In this document: piece by piece, positions 28,493 to 35,945 of the stretch
Numbering within the stretch: the stretch's first letter is position 1
Layout of the letters: every line of letters starts with the position of its first letter
Virus record (IMG/VR): IMGVR_UViG_3300024495_000042
Coordinates: 1 to 41,657 of that record
Length of the DNA stretch: 41,657 bases
Direction: 5' to 3' (one strand)
Source: a virus
Notes under the pieces: generated by a model
Told to the model about the DNA's origin: nothing
What the model saw: only the letters and a program-made list of their open reading frames with translations
Database searches by the model: none
Made by a program: the position numbers and the translations under genes

Positions 28493-30598
28493 ATGCCCTA
28501 CGAAGAAGGCAATGATAAACATATAACGACTCTCAAGGCTATAGCTCAATATGCTAAACCTGTAGAACAAAGAAATACGACTACGGTTGTTATACAGCAG
28601 GCTGAGCGCAAGACTAAGCTGATGTTAGTACTGCTACCACAGTGGGCAGCAGAGTTTCCTCCTTTTAATCTGTGCAGGCTATCGGCAGTTTCTCGGCAAG
28701 CAGGTTATGCAAGCAAGGTATTAGATGCCAACATTAAATCTTTTAGATTCTATGAAAAAGAAATCAAATCTAAACTAGATTATAAACTTTGGGATCCTAC
28801 AACCATATGGCGCTGGTGCGGCGATAACTACCAAGAGATACATCAATATCTAGAACCTTATCTTAAAACTGTATTAGATGAAATAGTTGATTACAATCCT
28901 ACTCTTGTTGGCTTCAGCGTCTACCAGATGAATGAAGAACCTACTAAATGGATGATTCAAGAGTTAAAAAAGAAGTTACCAACAGTTAAGATCGCAGTTG
29001 GTGGTCCTAATGTACAGAAGGGATTTTTTGTCAAAGAAGAATACTATGATTATGTAGTAAACGGCGAAGGCGAAGAAGCTATATTAAAAATACTAGACGA
29101 GATAGAACATAGCATCGAACATCCTGAACAACAGTACATAGTTCAGCCCGAAGATCAACGATTAAATCTTAACAAGTTTCCTATGCCAGATTATTCTAAT
29201 ATTGATTTTAATCTCTATAGGATTCCAAATGGCGTTACTACAGAACTTAGTCGAGGTTGTATAGCTAAATGCACATTCTGTGAAGAAACACATTTTTGGA
29301 AATATCGCCAACGCATGGCCATTGATGCTCTTGAAGAAGTAGATTACCTCTATCACGAAAAAGGAACTAGAGTCTTTTGGTTTATTGACAGCCTTGTCAA
29401 CGGCAACTTAAAAGAGCTTCGGGCGTTCGCTAAAGGAGTTATTGCTAAAGGACTTGACATTAAGTGGACAGGATATGCGAGATGTGACGGTCGTATGGAT
29501 CTAGAGTATATGAAGGATCTAGCTGATAGCGGCTGTGTTTATCTAAACTATGGTTGTGAATCTGGCAGTCAAAAAGTTCTAGATGATATGGCCAAAGGTG
29601 TCACTATTGCAGAAATGGAACAAAACTTTAGAGACGGAAAGACTGTTGGTATTGAAGCAGCCACTAACTGGATAGTGGCATTTCCGACAGAGTCATATCA
29701 AGACTATGCAGACACTATGACGTTTCTCTGGCGTAACAGAGACATGAATATTAGGAACATGAGTACAGGTATAGGATTTGGGCAGGGTCCTGAAACTATT
29801 ACAGGTCAAAATCCTGATAAGTTTAATCTTTCTTATCACAAATATCTCGGACATTGGATCACAAAAGATTTTAGATTAGGCGGAACACACACTTTGATGC
29901 GTGTAAAATGTATTAGCATATATCTAGATCAAATCATTGGCAGCAAGAAAATCACCTATCCTGTAAGGCCAAATCTTAAGAAATATCATTATGATATTAT
30001 CTATGATAATGAGCAGGACAGAGAAGTCAGTTATGAGCAGTTTGATTATAACATCATAAAAACAACCATCAATCCTTATGCCGATGGTCTGGTTAATGAG
30101 ATCTGGCCATTGCTAAGAACTCTATGGAGGGCAAAGGGTGGTTATAGATTTAATCTTCGATTTAGTCCCGATCTAGATTCTGCTGAGTTTGGTAATCAGT
30201 ATGGCTCAGGTACGTATCATGCTGACTTTAAGTTTGAAATAACAGAAGACGGAAAATGGTCAGCTGATTTCAAATGGAAGTTTAAACAAACCTATGAATA
30301 CAACGAATATGCTGAGCCAGAAAGACAAGGACCGTTCTTTGCACAAGACTTTAGTCGAATGACCAGCAATGCTGCTGTGAGAGCAAGGCGTTTGGCTAAA
30401 CCTTGGTGGGGTATAGATGGTAGAGACTGGCCGGAATATGTAGCTATGATCGAAGAAGAAAAACATCTCAATAACAATATCGATTGGTCCTTTGATCATT
30501 CCTGGACCGGTACCGGGGACTGGAGCGATTACTCTGATTACTCTACAGAAGTTTCTAATCAGATTGTAATAGAACAACCTATACAATTTTATCGTTAA
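28493..30598 (+). CDS. B12-binding-type radical SAM protein, 701 residues
   Basis: Residues about 42-200 form a Rossmann-like B12-binding-type domain (LMLVLLPQWAAEFPPFNLCR, VGFSVYQMNEEP, VKIAVGGPNV, YVVNGEGEEA). The radical SAM core follows with RGCIAKCTFCEE (C256, C260, C263) and YARCDGRMDLEYM, LNYGCESGSQKVL, typical of B12-type (class B) enzymes. The last 250 or so residues (from about 450) form an extension rich in aromatic and charged residues, not recognised. Such enzymes do methylations or ring rearrangements; the product is unknown. GGAG stands 7 bases before the ATG. It ends the plus-strand operon and overlaps the opposing gene by 20 bases. Confidence 0.85.
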   Translation: MPYEEGNDKHITTLKAIAQYAKPVEQRNTTTVVIQQAERKTKLMLVLLPQWAAEFPPFNLCRLSAVSRQAGYASKVLDANIKSFRFYEKEIKSKLDYKLWDPTTIWRWCGDNYQEIHQYLEPYLKTVLDEIVDYNPTLVGFSVYQMNEEPTKWMIQELKKKLPTVKIAVGGPNVQKGFFVKEEYYDYVVNGEGEEAILKILDEIEHSIEHPEQQYIVQPEDQRLNLNKFPMPDYSNIDFNLYRIPNGVTTELSRGCIAKCTFCEETHFWKYRQRMAIDALEEVDYLYHEKGTRVFWFIDSLVNGNLKELRAFAKGVIAKGLDIKWTGYARCDGRMDLEYMKDLADSGCVYLNYGCESGSQKVLDDMAKGVTIAEMEQNFRDGKTVGIEAATNWIVAFPTESYQDYADTMTFLWRNRDMNIRNMSTGIGFGQGPETITGQNPDKFNLSYHKYLGHWITKDFRLGGTHTLMRVKCISIYLDQIIGSKKITYPVRPNLKKYHYDIIYDNEQDREVSYEQFDYNIIKTTINPYADGLVNEIWPLLRTLWRAKGGYRFNLRFSPDLDSAEFGNQYGSGTYHADFKFEITEDGKWSADFKWKFKQTYEYNEYAEPERQGPFFAQDFSRMTSNAAVRARRLAKPWWGIDGRDWPEYVAMIEEEKHLNNNIDWSFDHSWTGTGDWSDYSDYSTEVSNQIVIEQPIQFYR

Positions 30599-31793
30599 AG
30601 GTAATAGTGTCTAGTATTCTTCTATTGTGCTTTAATACAGGTCGCATGTCTTGATATATTTTCTGTAACTCTTCTAGAGATTTAGAGTTGATAGAATCTA
30701 TAATATCAAAAATCATAATCATTCTTTTATAATGATCCTCTTCTTGATCATAACTTTCATTCCACCATTTACCGAATGTTGTAAATCCAAAAGTTTTGAG
30801 ATATTCTAAACTGCGTGGCGGAGCTACTAGTATTATTGGCATACTGCTACCAATAGCTGTTAAAGTTTTTTCGCTGAAGTAACCGAACGGTTGTGCATAT
30901 CTTGTTTCATTGATGATAGCACAGAAGTTAGATTCGTAGCTCTTTAAAAACTCTTGAGTCCATTCGGGTGCCTTGTGTCCAGGTATGTATACTTGATCGG
31001 AGTTGACAACATTAACTGAATCTATTTTTTGATCTATAGCCAGTATATTTTTTTCTAGAAAATCTACACCTTTTCTGAGTTGTTCATGTTGTTGTGGTCT
31101 TTCTTTTTGAAACTGATCTAGATCAAACCAGTTATTATTTTTAAGTTCGTTGTAAGAACATTTTAGATTCCATGTATAAGTTCCATTGAGTTGAGAAAGA
31201 TAACTGGTCATTAGATGTCTGTGGGTAGTGTATCGCCAGTTACCACACCAAAACTTTTTTTCTATTTTATGTTTTACAAAATATTTTGGAAATGATTTAT
31301 AGCATTTTGCTATTTCTCTTAGGAATAAATCTAAACAATCTATTTTTATATCTGGATAGTTGTCTTGTAGTATCTGTATCCTATAATCGGATGTGAATAC
31401 ACGAAATCTTTTTAGATTATTTTGATGAACAAATATTTTTATACTTTCTAGCTCATCGACTATGATATCTTTGATATTTTCGTCTGATCGCATTTCGCTA
31501 TAAAAACTTCTATTATGTTCCCCTATCCTAAAACAACTAGGTTCGTATAGATAAAAATACAGTTCTGTTGAGTTAAGTTTATCGACAGTATCTTTATCTA
31601 ATATAATAGATTCTAAAGATTTGATCCTTCCATTGCCTGTGTATATAAAATAAGGATTCTTTATGTTTCTAAGAAAAGATTCGTCTACGAGATTTTCTTT
31701 TAGATATCCTAATCTTTTTTGGTATCCAGGAATGTTATTCCAAAAGATATCGTGTTTGTAGGAATCATCCTCGGACCAAATCAAGTGTAACAC
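30579..31793 (-). CDS. Hypothetical enzyme with C-terminal SEK-type domain, third copy, GTG start
   Basis: The end domain YFSEKTLTAIGSSMPIILVA, then LEYLKTFGFTTFGKWWNESY, is shared with two proteins on the plus strand. The mid part (CGNWRYTTHRHLMTSYLSQL) matches the second copy. The N-terminus (LHLIWSEDDSYKHDIFWNNI) is distinct. The start is GTG at 31793, preceded by GGGGGAGG about 7-8 bases upstream, one of the strongest ribosome sites in the window; that site is also the coding DNA for the GGG of the amidinotransferase active-site motif. Its last 20 bases overlap the radical SAM gene on the other strand. Likely a sugar transferase by analogy; uncertain. Confidence 0.62.
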   Translation of the reverse strand: MLHLIWSEDDSYKHDIFWNNIPGYQKRLGYLKENLVDESFLRNIKNPYFIYTGNGRIKSLESIILDKDTVDKLNSTELYFYLYEPSCFRIGEHNRSFYSEMRSDENIKDIIVDELESIKIFVHQNNLKRFRVFTSDYRIQILQDNYPDIKIDCLDLFLREIAKCYKSFPKYFVKHKIEKKFWCGNWRYTTHRHLMTSYLSQLNGTYTWNLKCSYNELKNNNWFDLDQFQKERPQQHEQLRKGVDFLEKNILAIDQKIDSVNVVNSDQVYIPGHKAPEWTQEFLKSYESNFCAIINETRYAQPFGYFSEKTLTAIGSSMPIILVAPPRSLEYLKTFGFTTFGKWWNESYDQEEDHYKRMIMIFDIIDSINSKSLEELQKIYQDMRPVLKHNRRILDTITFNDKIV

Positions 31794-32673
31794 AATGATG
31801 ACCTCCCCCTAGTGTACGACTGTGTCTAAGTTCGACACCTATGCTTTCAACATTATATTTAGAAAGCAGTCTTCTGAGATAACTCTGTTTAGGATCGCAG
31901 ATTATCAAATAAGGATTTATAGTTAAAAAATTTAAAGCTATGTATTAGCTGGCGTAAGGATAACCTTCAAATCCTTGCGGAACTATATCATCTCCGCTGA
32001 CCCATATTTTATCCCAGGATTTAAAAACTGACGGAAGATTACTTTCATTTATTCGATCAGCATTAAGGACGACTAGTCCTTCTCTTATAGGAGATATGGT
32101 ACTGTCGATGTGTACTCCGCTGTATATGTTATCTAGTATATGTATTCTATGAGTTGGAAATATTTTTTCTAACCATACAGCACCATTTCTATTACCGCTT
32201 TCACTGATTAGATATAAAATATCATCGTTTAGTCTACATATGTTAGCTGCATCAAACTTTGCGGTATCATCATCTACATGTAAAACGTTATCTAACAAAT
32301 GATCAATGGCATCTATTTCTTTTGTTCTCGTGGGATATAACATTGGAGCATCTATTGCTTTATCGCCTATTATTAACACTCTGTCTCTTGGGCAATAGTT
32401 ATACATACCGTCAAATGATTGGAAATCTAAATCCTTGGGCCTATGTACTTTCACAGAAAGAGACTCTAATGTTTGTTTAAAATTTTCTAGATCTTCGTTA
32501 GTTTCGTCTACTATTCTTTGTTCTACACAACCAGACGGAACGGGAGTTTCTTTCCATGCAGTGATATTTTCTAGATTTCTAAATGCAGGACAACTTACTG
32601 GCCAGTGTGCATTTGTTGCCGTTCCAAGTATTACTTCCTGTAACGGGTCCCATTCGTTGTAAGATCTAATCAT
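31765..32673 (-). pseudogene. Amidinotransferase (glycine/inosamine type) interrupted by an in-frame TAA
   Basis: The frame from 32673 has FDAANICRLNDDILYLIS (D141) and YSGVHIDSTISPI (H188), matching the catalytic Asp and His of glycine/inosamine amidinotransferases. It stops at TAA (31947-31945) after GYPYAS. Reading straight through in the same frame gives YIALNFLTINPYLIICD and then RHSRTLGGGHHCVTLDLVRG, which carries the catalytic Cys (about position 294), ending at TGA 31767-31765. The full frame is 302 codons with one stop at 243. Nothing else is broken. The family moves an amidino group from arginine to an amine. The first part begins with ATG at 32673, overlapping the aminotransferase gene by 8 bases. 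Confidence 0.85.
31945..32673 (-). CDS. N-terminal 242 residues of amidinotransferase (as read to the TAA)
   Basis: This is the part of the interrupted amidinotransferase that would be made without read-through. It begins IRSYNEWDPLQEVILG, the usual N-terminus of the family, and keeps the Asp and His of the triad but lacks the catalytic Cys, so the product alone should be inactive. No ATG, GTG or TTG with a ribosome site stands right after the stop to make the second part separately. See the pseudogene entry for the whole frame. Confidence 0.8.
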   Translation of the reverse strand: MIRSYNEWDPLQEVILGTATNAHWPVSCPAFRNLENITAWKETPVPSGCVEQRIVDETNEDLENFKQTLESLSVKVHRPKDLDFQSFDGMYNYCPRDRVLIIGDKAIDAPMLYPTRTKEIDAIDHLLDNVLHVDDDTAKFDAANICRLNDDILYLISESGNRNGAVWLEKIFPTHRIHILDNIYSGVHIDSTISPIREGLVVLNADRINESNLPSVFKSWDKIWVSGDDIVPQGFEGYPYAS

Positions 32674-33256
32674 TTATTTTTATATCTCTGCAATCTGGAT
32701 ATTCTACAAATGCTATGTTGAAGTTTTTATTATTCTTATATTCTTCCAGTTTTTCAATACCTTTTATGCATTCTTCTGGATTGAGTTTATAATGAAATCC
32801 TAAAGTAAACTCTTTTTGTGACTGCCATGGAGAGATAGATAAATCTCTCCCATCATATCTCATCATAGACAATGACTTATAATCATCATAGTTGTCTAAT
32901 AATATCGCTCCGCCTCTGCCGATGTCTAAAGGTTTAGAGTAACCAAAACTAAGGCATTGCATCATACCAGGCATGTACATTCCGGGTTGCAACCTTCTGG
33001 CACTATCCCATATGTCTGTACCATAAAATCTATATTCGCCTGCCCATTTTTCTGGAATCTGTTTATACTCTATATTAAGTTTTTTCATGGTCATAGGTAT
33101 AGAGAGATATGTAAAACAGGTAAACTCGGTCGTTTTTACTTTTTTATATCTAAAGCATAGTTCGATAGCATGTGTACAGCAATCAGTAGTGATTACAAAC
33201 GGAGCACCAGTAAACTCCGATAAAGCGTTTTCAAAGTCTGCGATCTTATTGAACAT
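32666..33256 (-). CDS. Miniature DegT/StrS-type aminotransferase-like protein
   Basis: FTGAPFVITTDCCTHAIELC corresponds to the phosphate-binding loop of sugar aminotransferases, DIWDSARRL (D84) to the Asp that holds the pyridine ring, and LSFGYSKPLDIGRGGAILL (K108) to the Lys that binds pyridoxal phosphate; the 24-residue Asp-Lys spacing suits the family. At 196 residues it is about half the usual length, lacking most of the C-terminal small domain. The family makes amino sugars or amino-cyclitols with glutamate or glutamine as donor. It overlaps the oxygenase gene by 11 bases and the amidinotransferase by 8, so all three are co-translated. Activity of so short a form is uncertain. Confidence 0.72.
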   Translation of the reverse strand: MFNKIADFENALSEFTGAPFVITTDCCTHAIELCFRYKKVKTTEFTCFTYLSIPMTMKKLNIEYKQIPEKWAGEYRFYGTDIWDSARRLQPGMYMPGMMQCLSFGYSKPLDIGRGGAILLDNYDDYKSLSMMRYDGRDLSISPWQSQKEFTLGFHYKLNPEECIKGIEKLEEYKNNKNFNIAFVEYPDCRDIKIND

Positions 33257-33749
33257 GAGTGAATGTTATCTGTGCTGTGTATCGAGGTTCTAATCCGAGA
33301 TTAGCAGCCATATGTGCTGCATCGTATTGCCATAAGACATATTCTCCTGCTTTCCATTTGGTAATAGGATCACCTTCAATCTCAAATACATGGCCTGGTT
33401 TCCAGTCCTCTAAGAAAATTATTGCTCGCCATATTGAGTTATTATCTGTTATGTTGAATATTTTTTTGTATAGGCTATAGGTATCTTTATGTGTTGGAAG
33501 TACATTGCAGGTCTCCATCTTGTAGAAACTCAAGCCTTGATTCTGTCCTTCGAATAGTGTTAAAAACTTTTCAGTCCATGTAGGCATGACTGATTTCATG
33601 TCATACAAAAGACCAGTGAAATGATTTTGAGAATATCCTTGAGAACGCCACAGTTGGATGTCTTCATAGCAGTTAAATGGTTCTCTTTGATAATCCAAAT
33701 ATCTATGATGCGTACCCCAAAACGGTTCTATCAAACCTTGCTTATACAA
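33246..33749 (-). CDS. 2-oxoglutarate/Fe(II) oxygenase-like protein, TTG start
   Basis: CNVLPTHKDTY gives H87 and D89, YDAAHMAANLG gives H146 and EPRYTAQITF gives R156: the HxD...H iron site and the Arg that grips 2-oxoglutarate, in a double-stranded beta-helix context (WRAIIFLEDWKPGHVFEIEG). The length of 167 residues suits compact prolyl- or aspartyl-hydroxylase-like members. The start is TTG at 33749 with GGAG 8 bases upstream; the next in-frame ATG is 50 residues in and would remove part of the fold. It is the first gene of the minus-strand cassette and has its own late-promoter-like box. Likely hydroxylates a sugar, amino acid or protein; target unknown. Confidence 0.78.
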   Translation of the reverse strand: MYKQGLIEPFWGTHHRYLDYQREPFNCYEDIQLWRSQGYSQNHFTGLLYDMKSVMPTWTEKFLTLFEGQNQGLSFYKMETCNVLPTHKDTYSLYKKIFNITDNNSIWRAIIFLEDWKPGHVFEIEGDPITKWKAGEYVLWQYDAAHMAANLGLEPRYTAQITFTHVQ

Positions 33750-33760
33750 AAAAATACTCC

Positions 33761-33788
33761 ACTAAATAATGTGCTGCTATTATTTATC
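33761..33788. promoter_or_regulatory. Palindromic bidirectional late-promoter-like region
   Basis: TAAATAAT (33763-33770) and ATTATTTA (33779-33786) are perfect 8-base inverted repeats around GTGCTGCT. The plus strand reads ACTAAATA (33761-33768) and the minus strand GATAAATA (33788-33781), both close to TATAAATA. T4 spacing gives starts near 33774 (rightward) and 33775 (leftward), with leaders of about 24 and 26 bases to the ATG at 33798 and the TTG at 33749. Confidence 0.55.
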
Positions 33789-33797
33789 GAGGTGAAA

Positions 33798-35021
33798 ATG
33801 CAAATTGGTTTTATTGGTATAGGCAAGTTAGGTTTGCCTTGCGCAGAGGAAGTTGCCAAAAAAGGTTATACAGTTTTTGGCTATGATATATCTGAAAGAT
33901 CTAGTGAGTTAATCAAGGTAGTACCTAGTATTGAAGAATGTGTTAAAAATGCAGATATAGTTTTTATCGCAGTTCCTACTCCGCATGATCCTGACTATGA
34001 TGGCCGTAGTCCTACAGCGCATCTCGAACCAAAAGATTTTAGATATGACACAGTTATAGAATGTCTTAAAGAAGCCAACAAGTACATGAATAAAAATCAG
34101 TTGTTGGTTCTTATATCTACGGTACTTCCGGGCACCACACGTAGAGAGTTCATCCAACATATTACCAATACACGGTTTGTTTATAACCCATATCTAATCG
34201 CTATGGGCAGTGTAGCATGGGATATGGTTAATCCTGAAATGGTCATGATTGGAACCGAGGACGGTACCGAAACAGGAGATGCAAAAGAGTTGGTCGAGTT
34301 TTACAAAACAGTCATGGAAAATGATCCTCGGTATGTTATCGGTACATGGGATGAATGTGAATGTATCAAAGTATTCTATAACACATTTATTAGTGCCAAG
34401 ATTGGCCTAGTCAACATGATACAAGATGTTGCCGTCAAGCAGGGAAATATCAATGTAGATGTAGTAACTGACGCATTGGCAAAGAGCACTATGCGTATCA
34501 TGGGACCACAATATATGAAGGCAGGCATGGGAGACGGCGGTGCCTGTCATCCGAGAGATAATATAGCTCTAAGATATATGGCAAAGAACCTAGATTTAGG
34601 ATACGATTTATTTGATGCCATAATGAATGCTAGAGAAATACAGGCTAAAAATCTAGCCCAAGAGCTTGTGAGACATGCTGAAAAAAATAAGATGAGCATC
34701 TTTATACACGGTAAGGCCTATAAGCCAGATGTTCCGTATTGTGATGGAAGCTATAGTTTATTGATTGGTCACTACTGCGAAGAACTGGGGCATAAGCCTA
34801 CGTACATCGATCCTCTAACAGGCGATGACATACAAGGCTGTTATGGTGTTGTGCTATTAGCACATAATAGAAAGATTACCTATGACTATAGAGGTTTCGA
34901 AGAAAATCAAAATCTCTATTGTAAAATAGAAAAAGGATCGATTGTTATCGATCCTTGGAGAACGTATGAGTCACCGGCCCACACAGTGATACATTACGGA
35001 AATACTAGAAAATATCTTTAG
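33798..35021 (+). CDS. UDP-glucose/GDP-mannose dehydrogenase family protein
   Basis: The N-terminus GFIGIGKLGLPCAEEVAKKG is the NAD-binding Rossmann loop; ISTVLPGTTR, FYNTFISAKIGLVNMI (N195, K201, with K191 before it) and GDGGACHPRD (C250) match the catalytic residues of nucleotide-sugar dehydrogenases. The C-terminal IFIHGKAYKPDVPYCDGSYS fits the third domain. These enzymes oxidise UDP- or GDP-hexose C6 to the uronic acid in two NAD steps. The start at ATG 33798, with GAGGTG upstream, gives 407 residues, the normal length; the frame is open further upstream, but that part overlaps the opposite-strand gene and the promoter region. It would supply an acidic sugar donor to the island's transferases. 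Confidence 0.88.
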   Translation: MQIGFIGIGKLGLPCAEEVAKKGYTVFGYDISERSSELIKVVPSIEECVKNADIVFIAVPTPHDPDYDGRSPTAHLEPKDFRYDTVIECLKEANKYMNKNQLLVLISTVLPGTTRREFIQHITNTRFVYNPYLIAMGSVAWDMVNPEMVMIGTEDGTETGDAKELVEFYKTVMENDPRYVIGTWDECECIKVFYNTFISAKIGLVNMIQDVAVKQGNINVDVVTDALAKSTMRIMGPQYMKAGMGDGGACHPRDNIALRYMAKNLDLGYDLFDAIMNAREIQAKNLAQELVRHAEKNKMSIFIHGKAYKPDVPYCDGSYSLLIGHYCEELGHKPTYIDPLTGDDIQGCYGVVLLAHNRKITYDYRGFEENQNLYCKIEKGSIVIDPWRTYESPAHTVIHYGNTRKYL

Positions 35022-35310
35022 TAGAATTCCTAATATCTTCTTTTAGTTTTGTGACATCGATTTTAAAATCTAACTTCTTGATATCATCTTTATATTCTTG
35101 CATGGTTTCGAGAAGTTGAGAAGCTATAGAATCGGCATCACTGTCCCTGAGCTGTTCTTTTATATCTATACGCCATATCCGTCCATCGTGGAACTCGATG
35201 TGCATCATTTCTAGATATGCAACCGGCATAGTATTCATATAAAGGTCTTCGAATACCTCCGGCCACTCTTTAACGAGATGTCTTGGCGGTTTAAACAAAG
35301 GTTTAGGCAC
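35005..35310 (-). CDS. Small hypothetical protein, 101 residues, GTG start
   Basis: Not recognised. The core MHIEFHDGRIWRIDIKEQLR is a beta-hairpin-like segment and the C-terminal half is a charged helix (SQLLETMQEYKDDIKKLDFK). There is no membrane segment or metal motif. The start is GTG at 35310, overlapping the previous stop by 8 bases. It is the last gene of the minus-strand operon and overlaps the sugar dehydrogenase gene tail to tail by 17 bases. Confidence 0.68.
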   Translation of the reverse strand: MPKPLFKPPRHLVKEWPEVFEDLYMNTMPVAYLEMMHIEFHDGRIWRIDIKEQLRDSDADSIASQLLETMQEYKDDIKKLDFKIDVTKLKEDIRNSTKDIF

Positions 35311-35944
35311 TTTCTACTTCAGCTGCTTTAACTTTTTTCTTTGGCGGATCAAGTTCATCTGCTTGCTTACGTAGTCGAGCTGCTTCTTTGTATAGTGCAT
35401 CAGCTTGGCTGCGATAACTCTTAGCTAGATCACCGTCTGACAATACTTCATTATCCTTGGCCTTTAATGGAGCCGATGTCGTTGGCTCCGACATATCCTT
35501 GACCTTTGCTACTTCTTGAACTTCTTCTTTAGCTTTGGCGTTAGGAGCTCCTGCGACAAAGTTACACAAGTCATCGATAGTACAGTTTTTCTGCTCTGCG
35601 ATAAGATTGTTTAATTCGTCCAATGCTACTTCGGCATTGATAGTAGGGGTCATAATAACATTATCAGTAGTGACACGTTGCATACGACCGTCTTGACTCA
35701 GAGCCTGCAACATAGGACGCCCGTCTGGAAATCTACGGATGTGTAAGATTTCACCAAACTCGAACGATTCTTGTGCTTGATCTGTTTCGACAAGAGTCAT
35801 GATGCTGTCATGATAGGCATCAGGTAACGTTGCTGTAGGAATAACCAGGGACATGTGAGAATCACCTGGGATAGTACGGAAAGCAACAAGAACTTTCATT
35901 CCTGTGTTCTTGATCTTTCCGATGTGTTTTAAACTTGCAGCCAT
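35303..35944 (-). CDS. Hypothetical protein, 213 residues, with C-terminal coiled coil
   Basis: Function is not recognised. The first 125 residues form a folded domain (VLVAFRTIPGDSHMSLVIPT, FGEILHIRRFPDGRPMLQAL). A low-complexity Ala/Glu/Lys stretch follows, then a helix SYRSQADALYKEAARLRKQA with coiled-coil spacing and a basic end PPKKKVKAAE. An earlier in-frame start at 35965 is possible, but ATG at 35944 has GGAGG 6-7 bases upstream and is chosen. It may be a regulator or a DNA- or RNA-polymerase-associated factor judging from its basic tail, but nothing proves this. Confidence 0.75.
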   Translation of the reverse strand: MAASLKHIGKIKNTGMKVLVAFRTIPGDSHMSLVIPTATLPDAYHDSIMTLVETDQAQESFEFGEILHIRRFPDGRPMLQALSQDGRMQRVTTDNVIMTPTINAEVALDELNNLIAEQKNCTIDDLCNFVAGAPNAKAKEEVQEVAKVKDMSEPTTSAPLKAKDNEVLSDGDLAKSYRSQADALYKEAARLRKQADELDPPKKKVKAAEVESA

Positions 35945-35945
35945 T

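Noticed and set aside
31900-31960. Frameshift in the amidinotransferase
   Set aside because: The reading frame past the TAA is the same frame; only one stop codon interrupts it, so no frameshift is needed.
33621-33797. Upstream extension of the sugar dehydrogenase to 33621
   Set aside because: The extra 59 codons overlap the oxygenase gene and the promoter palindrome, and the Rossmann start GFIGIGKLG fits the ATG at 33798 with GAGGTG upstream.
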